A DNA stretch of 64,000 nt. It comes from Chionoecetes opilio (taxonomy: Eukaryota > Arthropoda > Malacostraca > Decapoda > Majidae). Shown here piece after piece: positions 1 to 11,191 of this stretch; the stretch's first letter is position 1, and every line of letters starts with the position of its first letter. The translations under genes and the position numbers were made by a program. Location of the stretch: assembly GCA_016584305.1 (NCBI GenBank), contig JACEEZ010020050.1:107501-171500 (forward strand). Reading direction: 5' to 3'. A model generated the notes under the pieces. The model saw only the letters and a program-made list of their open reading frames with translations. It was not told the DNA's origin and searched no databases.

Positions 1-508
1 TGATCCGATCATTTTTTTTTTTTTTTAGTAGCCTATTAGCGAGAATTGTGAAAAAAAAATGTGGGTTGCGAGAATTGAGGAAACCTTAATGTAGGGTGAT
101 GGGTAATGGGTGAGTGAATGGGTGGGGTGATGGGTAATGGTGTGGGGTGATGGGTGAGTGAATGGGTGGGGGGTGATGGGTGATGGGTGAGGGAATAGGT
201 GGGGGGTGATGGGTAATGGGTGAGTGAATGGGTGTGTGGTGATGGGTAATGGGTGAGTGAATGGGTGGGGGGTGATGGGTAATGGGTGAGTGAATGGGTG
301 GGGGGTGATGGGTAATGGGTGAGTGAATGGGTTGGGGGTGATGTGAATGGGTTGGCGTTAATACATACATTTCTACATCCATGATTTCAGGAAAGTTAGA
401 AGTAAAGGGGCTATCTGGAGAGTCTGTGTTTGGTGGGCCAAAGGCCCGCCAATAGCCCTCCGCAGGAGCTAGCCAAAAAGTCCGCCCGGAGGGCGGCTTT
501 GCGGCTAG
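1..508 (+). mobile_element. Helitron-like element H1, 3' part
   Basis: A non-autonomous rolling-circle-type element whose 5' end lies outside the window. It has a poly-T stretch, a short unique block (AGCGAGAATTGTG), a minisatellite built on GGTGATGGGTAATGGGTGAG (about 90-350), then a unique 3' block. The 3' end has a perfect 7 bp stem hairpin (GCCGCCC-GGA-GGGCGGC type, here one base changed) about 7 nt before CTAG at 505-508, followed by T. A hairpin then CTRR end with T flank is the Helitron hallmark. No Rep/helicase is present. The same module recurs at 29.1-30.3 kb and 60.3-62.2 kb. Confidence 0.65.
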
Positions 509-1481
509 TATATATATATATCTTTCTTGAGAGAGAGAGAAACCTAATTAACTTTTAACTAATTAACCACACATACTTCAAGATGAGCTCATTTCTAAGT
601 GTTGCATCCGCTCAGGTACTCATATGCAAACAAACAAGCAAAACAGTCTACCTACACAAAAAGACATAAACATCTATGAGGAAGTTGACACATGAATAAA
701 TAGATGGTAGATGAATAAATGTGGTAAATGAAAACAATATAAAATTAATAAATATATAAGAGGTATGTAGGATTCCATTATAAATTAGCCAAATACAGTA
801 TATACACTTAAATAACGTGATGAGTTCCTCTAATTGTCAGTATGTATGCAGAATGACTGATGAGTCCTTTCCCAACCTGTACCTCCGCTTTGAGCCCACA
901 TAACTTTGCTCACCACTGGATCTGTCCTTAATTCTACCCCTTCCCCGCTCTTATCCTACCACACTACCTTTTCACATACACCTCCTTCACCCATGTTTTC
1001 CTGCCTTCCTCTCCAACCTTTCCTGACAAGCCTGTCTCCACACCTTCGAAAAATCTGCCCTTTCTTCATCACCACCGTCTCTCCTTCATCCCTGCCCGTC
1101 ACCATCACCAGATCGTTGCTTCAAGATGGTAGAAAGGGAATCAACGTGAGTAGGATGGGAAGGGGAGGATAAGGAAAAAAGGGATAACAGGTCTGCAGCT
1201 CGGAGTTATCGATTGCACTGCAGGAAGGGGTGACGGCGACCGCCTCGGTCGCATTGGGGAAAGGGATTGATTGTCTTGCGAGGCGGTCGTGGTGGCTGTG
1301 GTGGTGGTGGGAAGAGGTGAAAAGCAGGTAGTGCACCGATTTACGGAGCGATTATATGTGTGCCCAGCAAATATATAAAGAAAAGTAAAATAATAAGAAA
1401 TAAATACAAATTATAGGTACGTATAATTTTTCTTGGGGAGGAATTTGAGTCACATGAGTAGAATGGACATTAATACGGGTG

Positions 1482-1487
<6 letters not shown>
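509..1487. other. No recognisable gene
   Basis: A short TA run and a short GA run (509-541) abut the Helitron-like 3' end. The rest is AT-rich then mixed-composition sequence. Two short opposed open frames (906-1172 and 1121-1336) show no recognisable motif or coding character. Confidence 0.5.

Positions 1488-1545
<58 letters not shown>
1488..1545. repeat. (CA)n microsatellite
   Basis: About 28 near-perfect CA units directly upstream of the SINE head at 1560. Confidence 0.95.
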
Positions 1546-1547
<2 letters not shown>

Positions 1548-1559
1548 GTGTGGTTATGG

Positions 1560-1845
1560 TACTCTGTAGTGTAGTGGTTAGCACGCTCGGTTCACAACCG
1601 AGAAGTCCCGGGTTCGATCCCCGGGCGGAGCGGAAAAAATTGGCTGCCTCCTTAAAACCCGAGCCCCTGTCCACCCAGCAGTGAATGGGTTCCGGGTGTT
1701 AGCCGGGGGTTGTGTCCCGCCTCCCGGGGTGGTGGCTTCGGCCAACACTAAGGAAGCAAAATGAAATGCAGATATGGAGACGGGGCCATACGAGTTGCCC
1801 TGTAAAATACAACTAGGTAAATACAACTACTAGGTAAATACGTAC
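1560..1845 (+). mobile_element. tRNA-Val-derived SINE (S1)
   Basis: The first about 73 bases fold like a tRNA: A box TAGTGTAGTGGTTAGCA, a 5 bp anticodon stem CTCGG/CCGAG with loop TTCACAA (anticodon CAC, Val), and a T arm with a CCGGG/CCCGG stem around TTCGATC. The acceptor stem does not pair and there is no gene context, so this is a SINE head or tRNA pseudogene, not a working tRNA. The body continues with about 100 bp also found inside family F elements (near 3580, 12965 and 15790), then a tail of repeated CTAGGTAAATAC. Confidence 0.7.
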
Positions 1846-1849
1846 AGGC

Positions 1850-2295
1850 CATTCCGTGGTCGAGCGTTTAATCCCCGCTGGCCCTCGGGGATTTTTCAGT
1901 GACAAATGTGGACGATTACTGTCCCCTGTAATTTAAAGAAGGGGCCTGTCATTTAACAAGGGGATGGGCCGATGGGTTAGTGTGTGGAGTGTGAGGTCCC
2001 ATGGCATTACCCAAAAATTGGTCACTACGAGCTTCAAGCTCTTTCCGGGAGCGTAAAACTGGCAATCACGAGTCCAGCCCGTGTGGGCAAGACTGGGCTC
2101 AACACACGCAAGGTTCGGAATTTTTCACTGACAAAGAGACCAGTTACTATGCCCTTGAGCAATGGGAGGGGGAGGTTGGTGTGTGAGGTCCCAACTTTAC
2201 CCATGCTCCTTACCAGGTGGGTCATGGCTGGCGATCGTGAGTCCAGCACATGCTCAAGACAATGATGAATAACACACACACACACACACATACAC
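1850..2295 (+). mobile_element. SINE family S2, partial and internally doubled
   Basis: Matches the bodies of the SINEs at 4158 and 4770: a block starting GGGATTTTTCAGTG, the 'GAGGTCCCA..ATTACC' segment and the 'CTGGCGATC..GAGTCCAG' segment. The tRNA-like head is damaged. Part of the body occurs twice in tandem (about 1885-2100 and 2118-2270). It ends in a (CA)n tail like the other copies. Confidence 0.55.
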
Positions 2296-2701
2296 CGCCT
2301 GGGGGCACATTCACAGACGCTAACGTCCATGCTTAACAACTTAACGACTGTCATCAGCTGTTTTGGCATTCACAGGGGAGATTGATGACGTCAGAGTTGA
2401 CGTTAACACACTAAAACACGGCAACTGCCTATAGGGTGGTGTTAAGGAAGCTACGTACATAAAAATCCTCATAAATTGAGTATATATGATGTTTTCTGAC
2501 TCAAGAACTGAACAGGGCAAGTATACAAACGAAATTAGGCCATATAACAAACCCAGGCGCTTGTGGTGATTTTGTTTGTGGTGATGGGCTAAGAGTGGTG
2601 AGCGGCGGCATCTTACCCGGGTAGCGACTAGCGATGCCAGACACCACCACGCACGGCTCCGGCAGACTGAAGGTATGTATGTGCCGTGCACTTTCCCTAG
2701 A

Positions 2702-3572
2702 TTTTTTTTTTTTTTTTTTTTTCACATCACAAAGGACTGGCCAAGAGCATAGCAAAAATGGGTAACACAAAGCCCGCTTAGTTGCCAGTCCCTATAAAGA
2801 AGACAGTAAGAGAATAAAATAAAAAAGAGGGGGAGCCAATTTAGTTCGGGAGGTGTCTTCTTACTCTTCTTTTGAAAAGATTCAAGTCATAGGAAAGTGA
2901 AAAAATAGAAACAGGAAGAGAGTTCCAGAGTTTACCAGTGAAAGGGATGAAAGTGTAAAGATACTGATTAACTCCTGCATTAAGAAGATGGACAGAATAG
3001 GGATGAGAATGAGTAGAAAGTCTTGTGCAGCGAGGCCGCGGGAGGGTGGGAGGCATGTAGTTAGCAAGTTCAGAAGAGCAGTGAGCATGACAATAACGGT
3101 AGAAGAGAGCAAGAGAAGCAACATTGCGGCGGTGATTTAAAGATTGAAGACAGAAGAAAGAGGTCAAAGAAGAAGTCAGAGGAGAGGAGTTGATGAGACG
3201 AAAAGCTTTTGACTCGACCCTGTTTAAGAGAGCTGTATGAGAGGATCCTCCCCAAACATGTGAGACATACTCCATACATGGGCGGATAAGGCCCCTGTAG
3301 AGAGCAAGCAATTGGGAGGGAGAAAAAAAAGGACGCAGACGCCACAGGTCACCTAACTTCTTAGAAGCTGTTTTAGCAAGAGATGAGATGTGAGATTTCC
3401 AGTTCAGATTTTTAGTAAAGGATAGTCCTAGAATGTTCATTGTAGAAGATGGAGACAGTTGAGTGTCATTGAAGAAGAGGGGATAGTTATCTGGTAGGTT
3501 TTGTCGAGTAGATAGGTGAAGAAATTGGGTTTTTGAAGCATTGAACAAAACAAGGTTTGCTTTACAAAACCC
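2702..3572 (-). mobile_element. 5'-truncated non-LTR retrotransposon (LINE)
   Basis: On the minus strand: the end of a reverse transcriptase ORF, a 3' UTR of about 120 bp, then a poly-A tail (T-tract 2702-2722). Severe 5' truncation plus an A-tail is typical of target-primed insertion. The same 3' UTR and tail recur on the plus strand at 11052-11191. Confidence 0.85.
2841..3548 (-). pseudogene. LINE reverse transcriptase, C-terminal part
   Basis: An uninterrupted 235-residue frame that continues upstream of its first Met to about 3572. It matches the carboxy half of Jockey/CR1-group reverse transcriptases: KTQFL, NILGLSF with W..HI, ALYRGLIRPCMEYVSHVWGG, then a tail with TRLSTHSHPYSV and GKLWNSLPVS. 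This region follows the catalytic YxDD palm, which is absent, so the copy cannot transpose. It ends at HLPN-stop, followed by the 3' UTR. The clade is an estimate from motif memory. Confidence 0.85.
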
Positions 3573-4157
3573 CGATTAAAACCCGAGCCCTTGTCCACCC
3601 AGCAGTGAATGGGTACCGGGTGTTAGCCGGGGGTTTGTGACCCGCCTCCCGGGGTGGTGGCTTCGGCCAACACTAGGAGAAAGAGGTCACAAGAGGAAGA
3701 AGAAGATGGCCTATTACTCGGAAGGAATAATGAATAGCTAGAATACAAGGAAGTACAAGCCACCGGTGTGTTTCCCGCGTGTATGTGGAGGTAGAAACAA
3801 GTGTTGAAGCGACGGAGGTGACACAGGGGATGAAGGAATGATGGAATAAGGTAGAGAATAGAAATAAGTACAACGACCTTGAAAATGCAGGCCGCGGCTG
3901 GCTTGTGATTGGCTGACACGTTTGAGACACAATCTGATTGGCTGGCACGTTTGTTTTTACATAATTGTGATTCGCTGGCGAGGCTGTGACGTCATTGTGT
4001 CGCTCAGCCAATAAGCTTTGAACAACCGTGTACCGCCACTGCCATGTCTCGTATGTGAATACCCACTAACGCCGGGGTGTAGAAATAGAGGGATATTGGC
4101 TAACACGGCTAACCACCGTGGCGCCACCTTTAACTCTCTCTGAATGTCTGTCCTGAA

Positions 4158-4442
4158 CGGCTTGGTGGGTTAGAGCGTCCCGCGCCATTCTGTGGTCCTG
4201 CGTTCGATTCCCGGCCACGCTCGTTCGCAGGGATTATTACAGTGAGAAATTCGGGCGGTTACTGTCCCACTTGAGCAAGGCGATGGGGGGTGTGGTGTGT
4301 AAGGTTCCAGCATTAACCTAAAATCGGTAATAATGAGCTTCAAGCTCGCATCGTGAGGGTGAAACTGGCGATCGCGAGCCAGCTCGCGTGGACAAGACCA
4401 TGGGTGAATGAAAAACACACACACACACACACACACAACATA
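4158..4442 (+). mobile_element. SINE family S2, copy 2
   Basis: tRNA-like head with an A-box-like TTGGTGGGTTAGAGCG and a B box GCGTTCGATTCCC, a body of about 180 bp shared with the copy at 4770, and a (CA)n tail at 4414-4438. It starts just past the F copy A terminus. Confidence 0.65.
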
Positions 4443-4627
4443 CACACAGTTAGTTTATTGACAAAAAACATAGTTTACATAAACAGAAAACAAGTATATT
4501 TACTAATCATTTGGTTCATTAAAAAATATATTACCTTTTCTACATTGTAGGGACACAATTACACAAGTCATGTGAAAATTTTAAAACAAAAATATTACTA
4601 CAGACTTCTTTTGTAAGAACGATATCG

Positions 4628-4630
<3 letters not shown>

Positions 4631-4698
<68 letters not shown>

Positions 4699-4712
4699 AC
4701 ACACACAACACA
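4631..4712. repeat. (CA)n microsatellite
   Basis: About 40 CA units with two interruptions. Confidence 0.95.
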
Positions 4713-4769
4713 CACAAATATATGAAAATGAAAAAGAAAAAAAATTATTTGGATAACAACTACCACGAT

Positions 4770-5052
4770 GCCATCCTGCGTAGTCAAGTGGATTAGAGTG
4801 TCAAGCCATTCTGTGCTGGGCCGTTCGATCCCCAGCCCCGTTCGCTTCCAGGGATTTTTCACTGGCATATGTGGGCGATTAATGTCCCTCCTAAGCAACG
4901 GGATGTGGTGTGCGAGGTCCCAGCATTATCCTAATATCGGTCACTACCAGCACCAAGATCTTTCCGGAAGGATAAAACTGGCGATCGCGAGTCCATCTCG
5001 GGTGGACAAGACCGTGGGTGAATACACATTACACACACACTACACACACGCA
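4770..5052 (+). mobile_element. SINE family S2, copy 3
   Basis: Best-preserved member: A-box region GCGTAGTCAAGTGGATTAGA, B box CCGTTCGATCCCC, body with GGGATTTTTCACTGG and CTGGCGATCGCGAGTCCA, and a CA-rich tail. The CA tails of S2 copies may seed some of the local microsatellites. Confidence 0.7.
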
Positions 5053-5430
5053 TAGAATTTCGAGCATTTACACAAGTGTGAATCCAAACCATAGACTTGC
5101 ATGGTTTTATTGATTACATGTGATACGTAGAGTGCTAAGAAGAAAATCTTGAAACATGGGAGTCATCCAAGTTTACTCCAGATCCTAACAACCAAAACAT
5201 AATCTACACATTGAAATACCTATGAAATTTTTACATGACAAGTTTACCTGACTAGTGTAAAGAAAGAAGATGAATAATCACATTCTTTAACATTTTCGAA
5301 GATTTAGGCCTGTGACGTTGAATAACCGGCTGGGGTAGGACCGTAGGATGTGTTGAGGGACTACGTGAGGAAAGAAAAACATGGAACAACATGGAGACTT
5401 ACAGCTGGTGGGGGTTTACAGCGGATGACT
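5053..5430. other. No recognisable gene
   Basis: AT-rich sequence with no repeat family, motif or coding pattern that I recognise. Confidence 0.5.
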
Positions 5431-5433
5431 CAT

Positions 5434-5489
<56 letters not shown>

Positions 5490-5629
5490 GTTCCTGTTCT
5501 ATCCACCTAAGCTAAACCGGTCTCAGCTTCCATTCTGTTTCAGTTCAACAGCTGAACGGCATGTCTTTTTACACATGTGCCGGAGCGTAAACTACGATAA
5601 TAACGAATGTGTAAGAAAGAAAAAGAAGA

Positions 5630-5711
<82 letters not shown>
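5431..5711. repeat. Two (GA)n microsatellites
   Basis: Perfect GA runs at 5434-5487 and 5633-5700, separated by about 145 bp. The open frame across them (ERERER) is a low-complexity artefact. Confidence 0.95.
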
Positions 5712-5712
<1 letters not shown>

Positions 5713-5859
5713 CTTACGTCATCTACTTAGCCTAGCTCTAGATTCTTGAACCTTTCACCATCGCAGCAAGGTTTTCTATCGCTCCGAAGTGATTGTATGT
5801 TTATATTATTACATTATGCTTGCAACTCATTTAGCTTTCTCTCCTTATAAAGTCTAATA

Positions 5860-6101
<242 letters not shown>

Positions 6102-6188
6102 ATGCTTCAATTCGTCTGCATACCATGAGTTTTAATCTTTTTGTTAATTTATCATTCAATTGAAGTGAATTACTGATGCAGTAGCACG

Positions 6189-6198
6189 GTGTGTGTGT

Positions 6199-6251
<53 letters not shown>
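6189..6251. repeat. (GT)n microsatellite
   Basis: About 30 GT units with two interruptions. Confidence 0.95.
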
Positions 6252-6254
<3 letters not shown>

Positions 6255-6477
6255 CACTGCTCTAATTCCTCACCCTCCCAGTTCGTAAGATCCATCCTGT
6301 GTTCTCGATACCCCCACCTACTCTACCCCCACCCAGCGATTGCTTGGCTTTCTGCTTCACTTATTACTAAGATAGCCCCCGTCTGTCCGTGCCTATTCAC
6401 TCTTACTATACATAACAGATTCTGACAATGGTTATAATGGTTAATAATTGTGAAATTAAGCAGTTTTACGCGTATAA

Positions 6478-6662
6478 TCTAAGATAAGATAAGATTTTCA
6501 TCCTATCTAGACACTTTGCAAGTACCAACTACAAGGTTATTGACTATACAAAGCGCCGCCACGTCAGCACGAACTAGGCGGACTCGAAACGCTGACCGAA
6601 TGCACAGGGACGCTGCACATTGCAAGCTCACGTCTCTACCAACCTTGCCACCCTGACGGGCC
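6478..6662 (-). mobile_element. tRNA-derived SINE (S3)
   Basis: On the minus strand it starts near GGGTGGCAAGGTTGGTAGAG (A-box-like), has GCGTTTCGAGTCCGC as a B box with one mismatch, then a short body ending in ATCTTATCTTATCTTAG. A tRNA-like head with a short-repeat tail is typical of SINEs. The family is not the same as S1, S2 or S4. Confidence 0.5.
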
Positions 6663-7348
6663 GCGTATAATCTGTAAATAAAAATACATTAGACATACAT
6701 TAACTCTTATTTGTTTCTCAGATAGTGAATAGTTCCTGCATACATGAGTTAAGAGACGAAACATAACCTTCTGTGCCCAATTTGTTCCTTTGCGCCTGTA
6801 GTCTCTGTCGATGGGAACCGTAATCTCTTTGACGAAAATCTTGATTTGTTGTTTTCATACCTTTGCTGGTGACCACTGGGAGTATTCAAATAAAAGTATA
6901 GATCAAGAAATATACATACACATGTGTAAAACCAATATATATATATTCATCCCTTGACGTATATGACCACATCAACAAAATTTCACAAAATATGTTGTTG
7001 TTATAAGGCACGAAACCAACTTTAAATGAATTATAAGAATATGTACATAAGAATTTTATTATGAACAACCACTCGTATATGAACAATCTCCGAGGTCCAC
7101 AAAAGAAATTAGGAAATTAAAATTCAGGCGGTATGTAGTATCTATATCCTTAACCAAAACGCCTCTATTGATTGTAAGTCACCGTTGCGCGCCATTGTTG
7201 TCTGACGCCCCTGAGCAATACTTGAGAGCTTTCTTACTTGAATCACTTGAGGTGTTGTCTATTTTTTGTACATATTTCTTTTGCGTTTTTTTTTTTTTGG
7301 GGGGGTAATTGGTTATTTAATTGTTGTTATTTCTGTGTTTCATCCACA
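6663..7348. other. AT-rich spacer upstream of Gypsy gag
   Basis: No gene seen. It may include the 5' leader of the Gypsy element at 7349, but no LTR pair was found. The stretch GGGGGGGTAATTGG after a T-run at 7288 may contain indel errors. Confidence 0.4.
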
Positions 7349-8169
7349 ATGACTTCGTTTGAAGCACTGAAGCAGCAAGGAGAGGCCCTCAGTCTGCAAG
7401 GAACGGATATTGGCCATTGGATCCTAGAACAGCAAAAGGCCGAGAGAGAAGAAAGACAAGCTGAAAGAGAAGAAAGACAAGCTAAAAGAGCGAGAGAAGC
7501 TGCAGAGCGACAAGCTGAGAGAGAAGCTGAAGAGAGACAAGCTGAGCGGAAGAAATTAAACTGGCCGAAATTGCAACTCAAGGTAAGCCCTCAGTCCAAT
7601 TACCATCTGATCCTGTCTCCAGGCCAAGTTTACCATCCTACAAGGATGATGAGGACATAGCCACCTACTTAACGAGGTTCGGGCGAGTGGCCGATATGCT
7701 GGTACTCCCTAGAGATACCTTCGCTGTTCGTCTGGGTTGCCTCCTTACGGGGAAGGCTGCTGATCTCTACACGTTCCTTCCATCATCCACCACTTAGGAC
7801 TACGAGGAACTGAAGCAGGCACTATTAACTGGTTTCAGTAAGATTCCGGATGGTTACCGAATAAATTTCAGGTCGGCCAAGATTAAAGTAGGGCAGAACT
7901 ACCATCAGTTCTTTACCCAGTTATCTAGGATGTTTGATTCTTTGGTTGAGTCTTCCTCTGTGGCCGAGACGTATAAAGATATGAGGCAATTTATCATTCT
8001 TGACCAATTTCTTTCTTTCGTAACACCTGAACTTGGCCTCTTTATCAAGGAAAGGAGGTCTGCCCTGCTGAAGGATGCAATACAACTAGCGGACGACTGG
8101 GCGTCCGCCCACAACGCATATCCTACTACAACGCGAAGAAATCTCCGCCTCGACTCCCTACTCCGTTGA
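7349..8169 (+). pseudogene. Gypsy-type retrotransposon gag
   Basis: Starts MTSFEALKQQ, followed by an E/R/K/A-rich coiled coil (about residues 28-75, repeats of EREERQA). After a frameshift near 7585 it continues in a gag/SCAN-like helical region (YLTRFGRVADML, LLTGKAADLY, EELKQALLTGF, then FDSLVESSSVAETYKDMRQF and LSFVTPELGLFIKERRS). An in-frame stop lies at about 7797. Gag would form the particle and bind RNA. The copy is defective. Frameshifts may be decay or sequencing indels. Confidence 0.75.
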
Positions 8170-8199
8170 GGATCCCACCTTTGGGGCATCAAACTCTCT

Positions 8200-8640
8200 G
8201 ACCAGTGACTTGTCATAATTGTGGGGAGGCTGTATACATACGACCACGCTGTCCCCATGATCCTTGAGCATTCAAGGACGGAACAGCTGTCGCTGCCCCC
8301 GGTAAGGTTGGATTTTGTCTTGAGGATCGTAAAGTACCTTACTATTCAGTTTCGGGGACTATCAATGGGTCATGGTCTTTCACTATCATTAGGGACACTG
8401 GGTGCTCTGGTGTCGTAGTTTCTGAAGAGGCCCTGCCAGACATTGACCCATCACTCTGTCTCAAGGTTAAAGTTGCTGACTATTTAGGACGCTCCGATGA
8501 ATTCCCTGTTGTTAGGTGTTACTTAAGGTGCCCATTTTACACTGGCTGGACTGATGCCGTAAAGGCCCCACTTAAAGTTGCTAGTGCATTGATTGGAAAT
8601 ATTCCCAGTGTATTAGTTCCTAATAGTCCTGACTCTCAAT
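8200..8640 (+). pseudogene. Gypsy zinc knuckle and aspartic protease
   Basis: Continues from gag. A CCHC knuckle (CHNCGEAVYIRPRC) has its histidine replaced by tyrosine. An aspartic protease follows with the catalytic DTG at 8394-8402 (IIRDTGCSGVVVSEEALP) and a downstream LIGNI flap-like segment. A stop near 8275 separates them. In an intact element the protease would cleave the polyprotein. Confidence 0.7.
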
Positions 8641-8799
8641 TCCGTAATGACCATTCTCTCCATAAACATGAAGACCAAGCCACAACCGATGTTTCACTTC
8701 TACAAGATCCGTAATCTCCTCTTCCCCTTGATGATTTTGCTTCTCCTGCTGACTCCATCCCATTTGATGCCAAGGACGCTCCCCTTGTTGAATGTCAAC

Positions 8800-9400
8800 C
8801 TCTACCACCAGATGAGTTTCGTCGACTACAGGAATCCTGTCCTTCACTGCAGTGTCTACGTACCAAGACTTTTACTTGTGAAGTAGAGAAGGTACGGGAT
8901 GGTGCCACCTACAAGTTTCTACTCGAACACGGCCTCCTGTGCCGGAAATGACTCACCTCTGATCACCCCCAAAAGGTAAATACTTTATCTTTGGTTATTG
9001 GTTGTCTCTAGTAAGTACCGTCCCATTTTACTACGTGTGGCTCACGAAGGTCTTTTGGCTAGCCATTTCTCCCATCATAAGACCCTGATGAAGATCTATC
9101 AAGACATTTACTGGCCAGGAATGTGCGCGGACATCTGAGATTCCTGTCGTTTCTGCGACAAGTGTCATCGAATGTTAACTAAAAGACGGGTAAGTCCAGT
9201 ACCCCTTCAGCCGTTACCAATCGCGCCATCCTCAGATAAACACCATAGTCTTCAGCCGTTACCTGTCGTAACTCAGCCCTTCTCCTAAGTCGCTATCGAC
9301 TTTGTAGGTCCATTGTCATTGTCATTGTTTCCACTATCTTCAGGAAAGCAATTTCAAGTTACCATTTGCTGTGTAAGACACCGAGTAGCAACTCAGGTGT
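8800..9400 (+). pseudogene. Gypsy integrase, N-terminal part
   Basis: Shows the linker FRRLQESCPSLQ and EHGLLCRK, the H2C2 zinc-binding region (AHEGLLASHFSHHKTL, IYQDIYWPGM, CRFCDKCHR) and the start of the catalytic core (AIDFVGPLS, carrying the first Asp, then GKQFQVTICCV). It has internal stops. RT and RNase H, which should lie between protease and integrase, are missing; a RT-RNase H piece lies 2.2 kb downstream. The rest of the integrase core is lost after about 9400. Confidence 0.75.
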
Positions 9401-9419
9401 CTACGGGAGCGACCCTATT

Positions 9420-11050
9420 TATTGCACCGGCCGGGGATCAACACGCTTTAGAGGGTGGAAATCCATGGCTCCCTCTCTGGAGCCCGAGAGTGGCCGCACC
9501 CTTCATGGACGCCCCGATGGGCCTCTCCGAAGTTGAACATCCCTGGGGACATCAGGACTTTATCCAGCCTGGACCGGGGTAGCCCAGCAACAGATCCACC
9601 TATATGGGGCACAGCATCAGCATCAATACACCTGTAATATGTAAAGGGGGTGTAGAGTTGGTGACCGTTCTCCCACTGCGGAGGTCACCTCCCATTAAAG
9701 ACAGTGGTCTGTAGGCTTTCTACGCACACGGCAGACTCGCTCGCAGCGACCTCAGTACCACTGAAGGGAAGGACGCGCACTTAGGCTTCAAAGCACCGGA
9801 ACTTCCCGACAGGAGGGTCCTACAGAACCCGAGAGGCCACTTCCTTTGGGTCCCATCTTCTTTTGGGGCGCCCGACCACACTCGTTGCCCTCTCCCTCTG
9901 AAAGGCTCATGCATGGGCAAGCCTTTCGTGAACACGCCTCCCCCGGCCATCGGGACAGACGCGCTCGCATGTTGGGCAGAGGGTGGAAAGTACGTGGCCC
10001 CCTCCTTGAGTTAACTCATCTCTGGAGCCACCAGGACACCCCCGAGAAAGGCCAGACTCACTTCTGACAGATAGGCTATTCTAAAGTTTTTCATGTCCCG
10101 ACAAGGGACCAAGCCGCCCGACATGTTTTACAGCTTATTTTCACCCGAGGGAGAGTGCTAGAAACCCTCGAGTGCCTTCTCTGGGTCCTACCCCATTGAG
10201 GCGTCCGACCAAACTCGAAGCAATGTCCGTGGCTCCCTCTATGTTGTTACTCATCTCTGGAGCCAAACTCATTCCCTCTCCCGATGAAAGGCTTGTGCAT
10301 AAGCAAGCCTCTCGCGAACACGCCCTCTCCGGCAATCGGCAAAGACGCGCTCACCTATTGGGCAGCGTGGACTCCGGTCCGGTGCTTACCAGCGGCATCC
10401 GCCATATATTAGATGACTGGACGATTGTTTTGAGTAAAAACCCGCTGTAACTGAGCCGACGTAGCTTAGACGTTCGGCTTAAGGTGTTCGCAAATTCGTG
10501 TACTTCACCTTACCCAGCGCGGCTACTTCCGCGTGTGGGGGAACACGGGAGCATACAATGCCAGCGGGACGGTGGAGACGGTTTGCAAACTTAGTAACTA
10601 TTCATCTAGAGAGTCATAGTTACTCCCACTTTTGGGAATGAGTTATCCGCAGCTCTGGCACAAGGATTACTACAGGATACACAGAGCTACGTTGCCCGAC
10701 AGGAACCACGTGGAGGTCCATTCCCTTTAACTATGCTTCCAGATAAGGACGTTATAAACGCGGGCAGGGAGAAATTAATTTATCAACCTGTCGCTCACCG
10801 TGTAGGGTGGCGTTGCGCTCTGGACAGCATTGACCCCGGATGGCCCCGGGTCATCCAGTACCCAACTCAAGGCCGCGGGCCGTATCGAGCATGCGTATCG
10901 AGCATGCCAGGCAACCGGGGGCGAGTACGGGCACCGGACGCCCAAAGCCAAAGAGAGTCAATGACTCTCCTAAGAGAGTCATAGTTACTCCCGCCAAAAC
11001 TCTTTTCAAAAGTTACTCTTTTCAAAAGAGGAGTAACAAGACACCTCCCC
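9420..11050. other. Unassigned GC-rich stretch with degenerate direct repeats
   Basis: No product recognised. A block of roughly 200 bp occurs twice, diverged: 9840-10055 and 10175-10375, both with GAAAGGCT..TGCAT..GCAAGCCT, GAACACGCC, AGACGCGCTC and TTGGGCAG. A trace is visible near 9450 (GAGGGTGGAAA). A 20 bp direct repeat AGAGAGTCATAGTTACTCCC lies at about 10608 and 10974. Near 11006 there is a tandem ACTCTTTTCAAAAG and an inverted repeat around it. Short frames here carry no motif that I know. Confidence 0.4.
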
Positions 11051-11051
11051 A

Positions 11052-11191
11052 ACTAAATTGGCTCACCCCTCTTTTTTATTTTATTCTCTTACTGTCTTCT
11101 TTATAGGGACTGGCAACTAAGCGGGCTTTGTGTTACCCATTTTTGTTGTGCCTTGGCCAGTTCTTTGTGATGTAGAAGAAAAAAAAAAAAT
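11052..11191 (+). mobile_element. LINE 3' end, heavily truncated
   Basis: Nearly identical to the minus-strand 3' UTR at 2702-2840: AACTAAATTGGCTC, GGGACTGGCAACTAAGCGGG, then an A-rich tail at 11178-11190. Only the 3' UTR remains. Confidence 0.85.

Larger units (their letters stand above)
2299..4155 (+). mobile_element. Family F element copy A (CAGGG-type ends), split by a LINE
   Basis: A non-autonomous DNA element with copies at 12545-13236 and, inverted, 15259-16280. Its ends form an imperfect inverted repeat, CAGGGGCCACATTCAGAGA at one side and CAGGGCAGACATTCAGAGAG at the other, resembling hAT-type CAGGG termini. An 8 bp target duplication is not evident. A 5'-truncated LINE interrupts it at about 2702-3572, so the LINE arrived later. 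The right half has several CCAAT/ATTGG motifs and a TGACGTCA. An antisense frame at 3673-4011 resembles one in copy C, probably only because the DNA is similar. Confidence 0.55.

Noticed and set aside
86..382. His/Pro-rich 98-residue frame, and similar ones at 29214, 60516 and 61450
   Set aside because: Minisatellite inside Helitron-like elements, not conserved in frame between copies.
1560..1632. Functional tRNA-Val(CAC)
   Set aside because: Acceptor stem does not pair, an extra base follows the T arm, and a SINE body and tail follow directly.
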